Shown piece after piece: positions 7,632 through 15,985 of a stretch of DNA of 32,952 nt (position 1 is its first letter; each line of letters starts with the position of its first letter). The DNA comes from CAZMGG01 sp964565715 (GTDB lineage Bacteria; Planctomycetota; UBA1135; UBA2386). The position numbers and the translations under genes are program-made. The notes below the pieces were generated by a model, which saw nothing but the letters and a program-made list of their open reading frames with translations, was not told where the DNA came from and made no database searches. Location: assembly GCA_964565715.1 (NCBI GenBank), contig CAZMGG010000057.1, positions 1-32,952 on the forward strand. The letters run 5' to 3'.

Positions 7632-8402
7632 ATGCGTGTGATGGTCCGCCAATGCTACTCCAGCGTCCTCGTGCTCGGAGCCTGGCTTGCCCTTGCATCG
7701 GAGGCCCGGTGCCAAGCACTTCCAGGAAGCAACCCCTCGGGACCGCAAGTCGGTGCCATCGGCAGGGGCATCGCCGAGCTTGAGGCTGCGGTCGCGCGGA
7801 TGCAGGCGGCGGGTGACCCGAATGCTGCTCGTGCAGCCAAAGCGCTGAAGAACATCAAGGCCGCCCAGGAAGGCAAGCGTCCCGGCCCGCCCGGGACGCA
7901 GGGTCCAGCCGAGACTCGGCTGCGCGTTGGACCGAATGACCCAGCGAGACCCTGGCGTCCGGGCACGGACGCAGTGACCACCGAGGAACGGCGATTCCCA
8001 GATCCCGGCGGCGGCACGAGAGTCGAAGGCGGGACTGACATTATGGGTGGCACAGAGTCAGTATGTATTGCTCCCGATCACTTGGACGGCGATGGCCCGG
8101 GCGAACCACCGGGCTGGGAGGATGCCCTCAACGGGGCTGTCCTTGGCCATGAGGGTGTGCGGCTTGAGCAGGTCTACAGTCGCAACGTGGATGGGAGGCA
8201 GATCACTCCCGCGGAGTTGAAGCAGATGTACGAAAACACAAACGCCGCCTTCGCGCTGCAAAGGGCCCTGCTGATCAACATCAGGGCCTCCAAGGAAGGT
8301 TCTGAGAATGCCGCTCTCAGGAAGAAGCTGCAGGAACGAATCGACGCCGTTCAAACAGCCATCGACGAAAACAACCGGAAGATCCAAGGCCTCGGAGGCT
8401 AG
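7632..8402 (+). CDS. Secreted protein of unknown function, first of two
   Basis: A 256-residue product with a signal peptide (SSVLVLGAWLALASEARCQA). Then comes a short Ala-rich helix (about 41-72), a Gly/Pro-rich low-complexity region (about 75-145), and a helical C-terminal part with a likely coiled coil (RKKLQERIDAVQTAIDENNR). The sequence LGHEGVRLEQV near residue 175 resembles a zinc-protease helix, but the second His is replaced by Arg, so I do not call a protease. ATG codons at 7632 and 7641 are both possible. A weak TTGACG (7605-7610) with TACACC (7626-7631) lies just upstream. Base composition is lower in GC than the surrounding genes. One base separates its stop from the next start, so the two form an operon. 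Confidence 0.75.
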   Translation: MRVMVRQCYSSVLVLGAWLALASEARCQALPGSNPSGPQVGAIGRGIAELEAAVARMQAAGDPNAARAAKALKNIKAAQEGKRPGPPGTQGPAETRLRVGPNDPARPWRPGTDAVTTEERRFPDPGGGTRVEGGTDIMGGTESVCIAPDHLDGDGPGEPPGWEDALNGAVLGHEGVRLEQVYSRNVDGRQITPAELKQMYENTNAAFALQRALLINIRASKEGSENAALRKKLQERIDAVQTAIDENNRKIQGLGG

Positions 8403-8403
8403 A

Positions 8404-9846
8404 ATGAAGGTCAAGTTCATCAGTCTTTCCTTGCTCCTGACACTCGCACCTGCGATGTCGGCGCAGGGGCGCCCTGCGCGATCAATCGGAGTCCTCAACG
8501 GCGTCATTCACAGCGTCTCCGACACCGGCGTGGTTTCGATGCCGGGCGCGACCGCGACCGTGCAGACCGGCGTCGCCGTTCCGGGCGGTTCCACCGGGTA
8601 CAGCACCGACAACGTTGTCCTGTGTGGCCGGACCTCCAGCGGCGACGGCATCCTGGAGCACTGGAAGACGGTCTCCGGAAGCGCGACGCTCCAGAGCTCC
8701 ACGTCGTCCTCCGGGTTCGACTTCGTCGGCGTCACCTACGACGGTACTAACGGCGTTCTCTACGCCCTGGACGCGACGACGAAGAGCATCTGGAAGGCCT
8801 CGTGGAACGGCACGGCGTCCCTGCCCTCGTTCCCCTCTGGCTGGACCGCGTGGGCCACCACCACGCAGGTCGCTTGGCTCAACGATGCCGCGTCGCTGCA
8901 CCTGGACAACATCCCGGGAACTGGCAAGGTCTACCTGAACCTCTACCCAGACTACGACTCCCTGCAGGGACAGGCGGTCTACAGCAGCGGCGGCACCCTC
9001 CACGTGGACGACTACGGCATCAGCAACCTCGCCTTGATCCCAACAGTCATCGCGGACCAACTGACGGCCAGCGAGGGCGGCACCACAGTCCTCGTCTACG
9101 CCCCCCCGACCACGTCGGTCCAGGTCGTAGACGTAGACTCCAACACGGTCCTTGGTTCGGCAACAGTCCCGAGCGGCGCTGAGAGCGTCACCGTGTCACT
9201 GAGCGCGGCCTTGGTCATCGGACGGCAGTACGCCGCCCGAGCTACGGGCACCTCGACGTGGGGCGAGTGCGCGTTCCGAGCGATGAGGCGATACGGGTTC
9301 CCCGAAACGATGACCGACGGGACGACTCTTCGTGGCATTCCCTACCCTGAAAACGCCCGGATCGGGAACACCGACTTCAACGTCGCGGTCGGCGTCAACA
9401 AGGATCCGAAACCCGCGTCCGACGGGACGTTCACTGCCTACCTGGGATTCGCGCTGCGCACAACCAGCGGCGATCCGATCACCACAGCCTCCAACGGGAA
9501 CAAGGTTCTCGTGACAAGCACGTTCCTCTCGACGTCAAGCTGGATCAACGCCGCGAACGGCCAGGGAATCATTTACGGCGGGTTCGCGGTCCCAAACGAC
9601 CCCAGCCTCGTGGGCGTGGTCGGTCTCTTCCAGTTCTGGGTCGCAGACTCAACTGTCTGGCGATTGAGCGAGATCGTTGGCATCGAGCTTGGCGCCGTCG
9701 ACGAGGCCAGCAGCTTCATGGCGGGCAAAGGTGGTGGTAATCCTTCGCTCCTCCAAGCTGCGAGTTGGATGTCGCTCTCGATCAGCCGGGGTCAGGTATT
9801 CCTCGATCCGACGCTGTGCCAACGCATCTTGAACAGCCGTCAATAA
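8404..9846 (+). CDS. Secreted protein of unknown function, second of two
   Basis: A 480-residue product with signal peptide MKVKFISLSLLLTLAPAMSAQ. The ATG follows a GGAGG ribosome binding site (8394-8398) lying inside the end of the preceding gene. The mature part is rich in Ser, Thr, Gly and aromatic residues with alternating β strands; VTYDGTNGVLYALD looks like a β-propeller blade. A later Ig-like stretch contains VTVSLSAALVIGRQY. The sequence GFAVPNDPSLVGVVGLFQF in the last fifth resembles the C-terminal module seen in other secreted proteins of this window. The stop codon lies within a few bases of a ParB-like fragment. Lower GC than the neighbours and the flanking gene remnants suggest acquisition as a unit. 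Confidence 0.8.
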   Translation: MKVKFISLSLLLTLAPAMSAQGRPARSIGVLNGVIHSVSDTGVVSMPGATATVQTGVAVPGGSTGYSTDNVVLCGRTSSGDGILEHWKTVSGSATLQSSTSSSGFDFVGVTYDGTNGVLYALDATTKSIWKASWNGTASLPSFPSGWTAWATTTQVAWLNDAASLHLDNIPGTGKVYLNLYPDYDSLQGQAVYSSGGTLHVDDYGISNLALIPTVIADQLTASEGGTTVLVYAPPTTSVQVVDVDSNTVLGSATVPSGAESVTVSLSAALVIGRQYAARATGTSTWGECAFRAMRRYGFPETMTDGTTLRGIPYPENARIGNTDFNVAVGVNKDPKPASDGTFTAYLGFALRTTSGDPITTASNGNKVLVTSTFLSTSSWINAANGQGIIYGGFAVPNDPSLVGVVGLFQFWVADSTVWRLSEIVGIELGAVDEASSFMAGKGGGNPSLLQAASWMSLSISRGQVFLDPTLCQRILNSRQ

Positions 9847-9848
9847 GC

Positions 9849-9992
9849 GTCGAAGGGACGCCGCCACGTGGGGGACGGCCTGGTCGTTCAGCCGCGGGTT
9901 CGTAGGCGAGCAGAACAGCCCGGAGATCGGAACGGTCTCGACCGGGGCAGGCGGGCTGGTCCAAGCTGAACTCCAACGGGTTGCTGAGCCGC
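9849..9992 (-). pseudogene. ParB-like N-terminal fragment, copy 2
   Basis: Reading leftwards, the fragment encodes VPISGLFCSPTNPRLNDQAV and then PHVAASLRR, where it stops matching and meets the 3' end of the 8404-9846 gene. Copy 2 keeps about six more codons of the domain than copy 1 (6796-6929). Relative to copy 1 it is two bases shorter just before the conserved block, so the frames from the possible TTG start disagree and at least one copy is broken. The remaining 9993-10201 up to the large repeat holds no gene that I can support. Confidence 0.5.
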
Positions 9993-10201
9993 TGGGGGAG
10001 GCGCGTGGAACTTGACGCCACCTTGCCGAGCCTGGGCCCCAAAGGCAACCCATGCCCGAATACACAGGCTCCTCGTGACCGCAAGACGTAATCCTGTGAC
10101 TCGAAATAGTTAATGATGGGGTATGGCTTCGTTGTCGCGGTCAACGCAGGCAGCCTGTGCCCGCTCCACGGTCGACAGCCGCTACAGATGCCCGCCGAGA
10201 C

Positions 10202-11329
10202 CGGGCCCTGCCGCAACCGGGCCCAACGGCCCGTACGGCCGGTCAGCGGCCGAGTTGGAGGTCGAGGCCGCGGGAGAAGGCGAAGTTATGCGCCACGCCG
10301 AGATCCAGCACGATGGTCTGCAGGTAGAAGCGGGCCGAACGGAAGACCGGCGTGTTGGGCAGGCCCAGGCCGAACATGGCGCTGCCGGCGCCGGGGGCGC
10401 CCGGCGCGCCGCCGAGCCCCAGGCCGACGGTGCCGAACATGGCGTTGGTGTCGATCCAGACCGTGCCGCCGAACAGCGGCACGCCGGGCCACGGCGCCGA
10501 GCTGAAGGCCACCACCGCGAAGCCGGCGCCGACGCAGTTCTGCACGGCGAAACCGAAGCCGGCGTTGCCCGGCATCGGGAAGCCACCGCGGGTCTCCAGC
10601 ACCGGCACCTGGCCGCCGCTGCCGGCGGTGCCGCTGCCATAGGCCTGCGGCCACGGGCAACGCCGCACCGCCACGATCATCTCGGCCATGCCCGCGGCAT
10701 CGCTGCTGCCGATCAGGAACGTGCCTGCCGCCGACAGGCGCAGCGGCAGGGGCGGACCGCCAGGCGAGCTGGACTCCACGGCGGCGACGCGGCCGTCCGG
10801 GGTGAGGGTGAAGGTGCCGCCGGACACGACGTTGTGCAGGGTCACGTTCATCGGCCCGGCGGCCCGGATCTCGATGCCCGTGCCGCCGTACGTGCCGGCG
10901 CTGGCACCGGTGGCGGCCATGCCGAGCCGGAGCCGCCCGGACTGGTTGCTGAGGCCGCCTCCCTGGTGGTCGGTGCCGGCGAACGACACGCCCCAGTCGC
11001 CGGCCAGGTCGGCGGCGCCGAGGCCACTGCCGGCGCGCACCGCCACCATCATGATCTGGGTGGCGCCGTTGGGGGTGCCGGCGGTCAGGATCTCGCCGTC
11101 GGGGCTCACCGCACCGCTGCCCGAGCCGATGGTGAGCGCGCCGTCGGCGGCCACGGCGTAGGTGCCACTGGCGGTGTAGGGCGCGCTGCTGGTGGCGCCG
11201 CTCGCCAGCACCGTCCGGCGCGTGCCGTTCTCGGTGAAGGCGCCGAGCCCGTCGAAGGTCACCACGCCGAGGTCCACCGTCGACCAGAGCCCGCTGGTGT
11301 CCACGGTGTAGCGCTGCCGCACGACGTGG
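10202..11329. repeat. Direct repeat, right copy (1,128 bp)
   Basis: Partner of 5674-6801. This copy is embedded in an intact gene (10243-11805), so it is the parental or restored copy. It covers the C-terminal two thirds of the coding region, the stop codon and the hairpin behind it. Confidence 0.93.
10218..10233 (-). terminator. Hairpin after the secreted-protein gene
   Basis: CGGGCC-CAAC-GGCCCG forms a perfect 6-bp stem with a 4-base loop, 10 bases beyond the stop codon of the gene ending at 10243. There is no U-tract. The same hairpin is duplicated at 5690-5705. Confidence 0.5.
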
Positions 11330-11805
11330 TAGCCGCCGTTCAACGAAGCATTGGTCATGCCGCTGCCCGGCCGGATCAGCACCGCCATGGCGCTCTCCTC
11401 GTCGAGGCTGTCGCGGGCGTGCACGCCGACGCTGCCGTCGCCCCGCAGGTCGAGCCGCGCCACGTCGGTGCCCGGGTTGAGCGGGTCGAAGTCGAGGGCC
11501 AGCACGCCGTCGGTGCCCACGGTGTAGAGCCCGTTGCCGGTCTCGGTGGTGATCTGCACCGTGCCGCCGACGCACACGTCGCGCACGTTGGTGACCATGG
11601 CGAAGGCGCCATTCGCCTGGAACGTGATGGTGCCACGGTCCAGCACGGTGGCGGGCCCCGACTGCGCGCAGGGCCCGCCGAAGTGCGGCGCCAGGTTGAC
11701 GAAGCGGTAGACGCCGCTGAGCGGCATCACCCCCTGGCAGAGGGCCGCGGGGGCGAGCAGGAGCGACGAGAGCAGGGCGGCGGTGGCCGGTCGGGGCATG
11801 GGCAT
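10243..11805 (-). CDS. Secreted protein of unknown function, intact copy
   Basis: A 520-residue product with signal peptide ALLSSLLLAPAALCQG; the ATG at 11805 has an AGGA ribosome binding site about 9 bases upstream (a second ATG lies two codons in). The mature part is β-rich with repeated blocks of about 120 residues: a conserved Gly-x-Tyr start (LSGVYRFVNL, LNGGYHVVRQ, LAGDWGVSFA), an internal LTLTPDGRVAAVE-like strand, and a closing segment such as MAVLIRPGSG, IMMVAVRAGSG or MIVAVRR. This suggests three related β domains. Residues 395-520 resemble the C-terminal module of the oxidase and the tandem paralogues, ending NFAFSRGLDLQLGR. I do not know its function. The last 360 or so residues are duplicated at 5715-6801. 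Confidence 0.82.
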   Translation of the reverse strand: MPMPRPATAALLSSLLLAPAALCQGVMPLSGVYRFVNLAPHFGGPCAQSGPATVLDRGTITFQANGAFAMVTNVRDVCVGGTVQITTETGNGLYTVGTDGVLALDFDPLNPGTDVARLDLRGDGSVGVHARDSLDEESAMAVLIRPGSGMTNASLNGGYHVVRQRYTVDTSGLWSTVDLGVVTFDGLGAFTENGTRRTVLASGATSSAPYTASGTYAVAADGALTIGSGSGAVSPDGEILTAGTPNGATQIMMVAVRAGSGLGAADLAGDWGVSFAGTDHQGGGLSNQSGRLRLGMAATGASAGTYGGTGIEIRAAGPMNVTLHNVVSGGTFTLTPDGRVAAVESSSPGGPPLPLRLSAAGTFLIGSSDAAGMAEMIVAVRRCPWPQAYGSGTAGSGGQVPVLETRGGFPMPGNAGFGFAVQNCVGAGFAVVAFSSAPWPGVPLFGGTVWIDTNAMFGTVGLGLGGAPGAPGAGSAMFGLGLPNTPVFRSARFYLQTIVLDLGVAHNFAFSRGLDLQLGR

Positions 11806-11867
11806 GGCGGTTTCCTCGGCGCGGAAGTGTACGCCACGGCCCGGGCACTGCGGTCCGCCCCGCCGCA

Positions 11868-11881
11868 GCGGGACTTCCCGC
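11868..11881 (-). terminator. Hairpin after the M49 peptidase gene
   Basis: GCGGG-ACTT-CCCGC lies immediately behind the stop codon at 11884-11886. It has a 5-bp perfect stem and no U-tract. It separates the peptidase pair from the next minus-strand gene. Confidence 0.35.
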
Positions 11882-11883
11882 CC

Positions 11884-13890
11884 CTACCGCCGCCCGCTCC
11901 AGCGCAGCATCTGGTCGGCGAGGTCGCAGCAGTGCCAGACGTGCGCATCGACGACGGCGCCGCTCGCGTCGCGGATCGGCCGCAGCTCCGGCTGCACGAA
12001 GCCGGTCACCGATGGCAGGTGCAGGGCCTCGACCCGGTCCAGCACCTCCTGGTGCAGCGCCGGCTCGACCCGCGTGCCGTAGGTGTCGACCAGGCTCTTG
12101 CCGGCGGCGAAGTCGCCGGTGGCCTTGATCCGCATCACCTCGCCCAGCAGCTCGCCGCAGCCCTGGCGGAACGCGTCCGCCGAGGTCACCACGTAGAAGG
12201 TCTTGCCGCCGTGCTGCTGCCGCTCGACGCCGCGGCCCTGCGCCAGCAGCCAGTGCACGATGAGCTGCCGGTTGCGCATGTGGTCCTCCTCGAGCTTGCC
12301 GCCCTTGGGCACCCGCCGGAGCTGGACCAGGGCGTTGCGGGCGAACGCCTCGTACTTGGCCAGCACCGCCTCGTCGTCGGGCACCAGCCCCATCTCCTGC
12401 AGCTTCGGGTCGGCGATCCAGTAGAGACCCACCAGGTCGGCGCGGGCCTCCTCGAGCGTCGAGTAGTAGAGGCCGAGCCGCTGCGCCGGGTTCTGGATCT
12501 CCGGCAGCACCTGGCCCGAGGCGTGGCCGATCACCTCGTGCAGGTTGGTGTGCAGGTCGTCCATCGCCGCGGCATGGCGCTCGGCGCGGCCGGCCTCCTC
12601 GGGAGTGGCCGAGAACTCGACGGCGCTGCCCTTGCCGCTGGTGCGGTTGTAGGCGTCGACGACGTTGCCGAGGTTGACCGACTTGCTGCCGTACTCCTGG
12701 CGGATGTCGGCCTCGTTGGGCAGGTTGATGCCGATCGGCGTGATCGGACCGCAGTCGCCGGTCTCGGTGACGACGTTGATGGCGCGGGCCGAGATGCCCT
12801 TCACGTCGGGCTTGCGGAAGCGCTCCTCCCACGGCATCCGCGCCTCGAACCACGGCGCCTCGACGGCGATCTGCTCGATCGCCCGGCTCTTCGCCTCGTC
12901 GCGGTAGCTGATCACCGCCTGCCAGGAGCCCTTCTGGCCGCGCACGTCGAGATAGACCTCGACGAAGCCCATGTTGAAGTCCACCACCGAGTCGCGGTCC
13001 TGCACCCAGGCGATGTTGAACGCCCGCCAGTCCTGCGGATCGCCGGTCACCTGGTAGCGGATCAGGTGCTCGAGGGCGCGGGCGGTGGGCGCCGGCGCCA
13101 CCGCCAGGGCCTGCTGCAGGTGGCGGTTCACCGCCGCCAGCTCGCTGGCGTAGCGGCCCGGCGGGATCTGGCCGCCGTCGCCGATCCGGTAGACCTCCTC
13201 CTTGATGCCGCCGTCCTCGCCGCGCACCACGCGGCTGTTGAGCGGATGGCGCTCGGTCACGCCCTCGAAGTCGGCGCTGCTGACGCCGACGTAGAGGTTG
13301 TTGCAGCTCGCCAGGACCGGGTCCTGGCCGTCGTCGGGGCTCTTGTTGGTCACCGAGCGGTAGGTGCCGGGATCGGTGCAGATCTCGAAGACCTGGCGCA
13401 GACTCTGGGCCGGCCGCAGCCGGGCCGGCGACAGGTCCTGGTCGCGGGCGATCGCCGTCTCGCAGGCCGCCCAGAACTGCTCCCAGGACAGGCGCAGCAG
13501 TTCCTTCTGCGTGCTGTGGTTGTCGTGGATGCCGTTGTGCACCCAGAACAGCTTGGTGTAGCGCTCGACCTCGTGGCGCACGGGCTCCGGCAGGCGCTCC
13601 TTCACCAGGTAGAGCGACTCCAGCACGTGGCGGATCGGCAGGTTGAAGGCGAAGCGCTGGTCGATGTTGATGTCGCGGCCGGCGATCGCCGCCTGCGCCA
13701 GGTGGTAGCACAGCACGCGGTCGCGGGGCGTGAGCTGCTCGAAGCCGTCGGCCCAGAGCTGCACCACCGCGGTGTGGCCGACGCGTTCCAGCTCGTAGGG
13801 GCGGTTCTCGGGAGCGGGCACGCCGGGAGTGTGGCAGGCGGGAAGCGTCATCAGCGGCAGCAGCAAGTACAGGTGGGAACGTGACATCAT
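11884..13890 (-). CDS. M49 (dipeptidyl-peptidase III-like) metallopeptidase, probable lipoprotein
   Basis: DPP III enzymes remove dipeptides from the N-terminus of oligopeptides with one zinc ion. The 668-residue protein has the zinc helix HEVIGH (451-456) with catalytic Glu452, and the third-ligand helix EEARADLVGLYW from about 480. Bacterial family members often have this HExxGH form, against HExxxH with an extra residue in animals. The N-terminus SRSHLYLLLPLMTLPAC looks like a lipoprotein signal with Cys19, although Pro at -2 is unusual, so export is likely but anchoring is uncertain. The start at 13890 is set by a GGAGG site 7 bases upstream, and it overlaps the stop of the S9 peptidase as ATGA. 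A longer open frame to 13932 is not used. The pair probably degrades peptides in the periplasm. Confidence 0.92.
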   Translation of the reverse strand: MMSRSHLYLLLPLMTLPACHTPGVPAPENRPYELERVGHTAVVQLWADGFEQLTPRDRVLCYHLAQAAIAGRDINIDQRFAFNLPIRHVLESLYLVKERLPEPVRHEVERYTKLFWVHNGIHDNHSTQKELLRLSWEQFWAACETAIARDQDLSPARLRPAQSLRQVFEICTDPGTYRSVTNKSPDDGQDPVLASCNNLYVGVSSADFEGVTERHPLNSRVVRGEDGGIKEEVYRIGDGGQIPPGRYASELAAVNRHLQQALAVAPAPTARALEHLIRYQVTGDPQDWRAFNIAWVQDRDSVVDFNMGFVEVYLDVRGQKGSWQAVISYRDEAKSRAIEQIAVEAPWFEARMPWEERFRKPDVKGISARAINVVTETGDCGPITPIGINLPNEADIRQEYGSKSVNLGNVVDAYNRTSGKGSAVEFSATPEEAGRAERHAAAMDDLHTNLHEVIGHASGQVLPEIQNPAQRLGLYYSTLEEARADLVGLYWIADPKLQEMGLVPDDEAVLAKYEAFARNALVQLRRVPKGGKLEEDHMRNRQLIVHWLLAQGRGVERQQHGGKTFYVVTSADAFRQGCGELLGEVMRIKATGDFAAGKSLVDTYGTRVEPALHQEVLDRVEALHLPSVTGFVQPELRPIRDASGAVVDAHVWHCCDLADQMLRWSGRR

Positions 13891-15923
13891 TTCGCGGCCT
13901 CCATGGCCGGTCGGCAGTACTGATCGAGCCAACGGAAGAACTCACGGTGCCAGAGCACGCCGTTCTGCGGCCGCAGCACCCAGTGGCCCTCCTCGGGGAA
14001 CACCAGCAGGCGCGACGGCACGCCCTGCAGCTGGGCGGCGGTGAAGGCCTGCAGGCCCTGCTCCAGCGGCACCCGGTAGTCGCGGGCGCCGTGGATCACC
14101 AGCAGCGGCGTCTGCCAGCGCTGCACGAAGGAACTCGGCGAGAAGCGCTCGTAGTCCGCCCGCACCTCGGGCGAGCGCCACCACGGGCCGCCCAGGTCCC
14201 AGTCGACGAAGAACAGCTCCTCGGTCGACAGGTACATGCTCTTCAGGTCGAACACGCCGCAGTGCGACAGCATGCAGGCGAAGCGCTGGCCGGCGTTGCC
14301 CATCAGCCAGTAGACCGTGTAGCCGCCGAAGCTGGCGCCGACCGCGCCGCTGCGGGCCTTGTCGATGTAGGACCGCTGCTGCATCGCGTCGGTCACCGCC
14401 AGCAGGTCCTGCATGCACTGGCCGCCCCAGTCCCGCGAGATCTGGTCGTTCCAGGCCTGGCCGAAGCCCGGCAGGCCGCGCCGGTTGACCGCCGCCACCA
14501 CGTAGCCGCGGGCCGCCATCAGGTGGAAGTTCCAGCGATACGAGAAGGCCTGCCCCACCATGCTCTGCGGGCCGCCCTGGCAGTAGAGCAGGAACGGGTA
14601 CTTCTTCGCCGGGTCGAAGCCCGGCGGCAGCACGGTGAAGCTGAGGATCCGCTGGCCGTCGGAGGCCTCGAACCACTCCTCCTGCACCGTCGGCATCGCC
14701 AGCCCTGCGAAGACCTTGCCGTTGCGGTCGGTGATCGCCTCGATGGCGCCGCTCGGCACGTCGATGCGCACCACCTCGGCGGGCCGTTCCATCGTCGTCC
14801 GCAGCCCGTAGAGGGTCTGGCCGTCGGGCGTCACCTGCAGCGCCGACAGCGCGTGCCGGCCCTTGGTCACCGCCGCCGCCCTGCCGTCCAGGGTCGCCCG
14901 GTACACCTGGGTGGTGCCGAGCGAGTCGATGGTGAAGAACAGCGCCTTGGCGTCGGGGCTCCACACGACGCCGTGCGGCGACGCGTCCAGGTCCGGCAGC
15001 AGTTCGCGGTTCTCGCCGGTCTGCCGGTCGTGCAGGAACAGCCGCAGGCGGTCGGCCTCGAAGCCGGCCCGCGCCATGCTGCCGAACGCCACCCAGCGCC
15101 CGTCCGGCGAGCACACCGGCTCCTGGTCGTAGCCGGGCATGTCCGGCGTCAGCAGCCGGTGCTCGCCGCCGCCCGCCGCCACCGCGTAGACGCCGCTGTC
15201 GGTGCTGGCCTCGGGGTCGGCGACGCGCTTGCAGGTGTAGTAGAGGGTCTGCCCGTCGCGGCTCCAGGCGATCTGCTCGCCGCCGCCGAACGGCTTCAGC
15301 GGCGTGTCGGCCTTCTCGCCGGCCATCAGGTCGGTCGCCTGGCCGCCCGTGGCCGGCACCGTGAACAGATGGCTGTAGGTGCCGTCCTTCCACGAGTCCC
15401 AGTGCCGCACCATCAGGTCGTCGTAGACCAGTGCGTTGGCCTTCGGCAGGTCCGGGTGGAGGTCGTTGGCGGTCTGGTCGAGCTTCACGTCGCTGGTGAA
15501 GGCGAAGCGGCTGCCGTCCGGCGACCAGGACGCGTTGCCGACGCCGCCCGGATGGTCGGTGACCTGCACCGAGCCGCTGCCGTCCACGCCCGAACGCCAG
15601 ATCTGCGGGCTGCCCGAGCGGGTCGAGATGCAGGCCAGCCCCTTGCCGTCCGGCGCCCACATCGGGTTGCTGTTGGAGCCCTCCCTGGTGGCCTGGATGG
15701 TGCGGCCGGTGGCCAGCTCGCGCAGGAACACCTGCGAGACGCCCTTGTCGGCGGCGAGGTCGAAGGTGCGCACGACGAAGGCGAGCCAGGCGCCGTCGGG
15801 CGACAGCACCGGCTCGGACACCCGCTCGAGCTGCCAGAGCAGTTCCGGGGTGAGCCGTGTCTGCTGCGCGTTGGCGGCGAGCGCCAGCAGCGCGGGAAGG
15901 ACCAGGGCGAGCGGCGTACGCAT
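13887..15923 (-). CDS. Secreted S9 family prolyl-oligopeptidase-like peptidase
   Basis: A serine peptidase of the dipeptidyl/acylaminoacyl-peptidase type. The 678 residues start with signal peptide LALVLPALLALAANAQQ. A β-propeller of repeated SPDG blades follows (about 38-400, for example VLSPDGAWLAFV, MWAPDGKG, SWSPDGSRFAF, VCSPDGRWVAF). An α/β-hydrolase domain then holds the catalytic triad: Ser531 in GASFGGY, Asp615 in HGARDYRVP and His647 in EEGHW. Its stop overlaps the start of the M49 gene by 4 bp, so both peptidases are made together. Directly upstream of the ATG, CCCGC-AAAGTG-GCGGG can fold and would hide the purine-rich region before the start. Confidence 0.95.
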   Translation of the reverse strand: MRTPLALVLPALLALAANAQQTRLTPELLWQLERVSEPVLSPDGAWLAFVVRTFDLAADKGVSQVFLRELATGRTIQATREGSNSNPMWAPDGKGLACISTRSGSPQIWRSGVDGSGSVQVTDHPGGVGNASWSPDGSRFAFTSDVKLDQTANDLHPDLPKANALVYDDLMVRHWDSWKDGTYSHLFTVPATGGQATDLMAGEKADTPLKPFGGGEQIAWSRDGQTLYYTCKRVADPEASTDSGVYAVAAGGGEHRLLTPDMPGYDQEPVCSPDGRWVAFGSMARAGFEADRLRLFLHDRQTGENRELLPDLDASPHGVVWSPDAKALFFTIDSLGTTQVYRATLDGRAAAVTKGRHALSALQVTPDGQTLYGLRTTMERPAEVVRIDVPSGAIEAITDRNGKVFAGLAMPTVQEEWFEASDGQRILSFTVLPPGFDPAKKYPFLLYCQGGPQSMVGQAFSYRWNFHLMAARGYVVAAVNRRGLPGFGQAWNDQISRDWGGQCMQDLLAVTDAMQQRSYIDKARSGAVGASFGGYTVYWLMGNAGQRFACMLSHCGVFDLKSMYLSTEELFFVDWDLGGPWWRSPEVRADYERFSPSSFVQRWQTPLLVIHGARDYRVPLEQGLQAFTAAQLQGVPSRLLVFPEEGHWVLRPQNGVLWHREFFRWLDQYCRPAMEAAK

Positions 15924-15985
15924 CCCGCCACTTTGCGGGACCTGCCGACATCCGGTCAAACCTTCTTCCGCGCCGTGGGCACCGC

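Noticed and set aside
8150..8180. Zinc-protease motif in LGHEGVRLEQV
   Set aside because: The second His of HExxH is Arg and no third ligand region is recognisable.
10123..13884. Long plus-strand open frame opposite the secreted protein and M49 peptidase
   Set aside because: Same kind of antisense shadow; the minus strand holds signal peptides and the HEVIGH motif.
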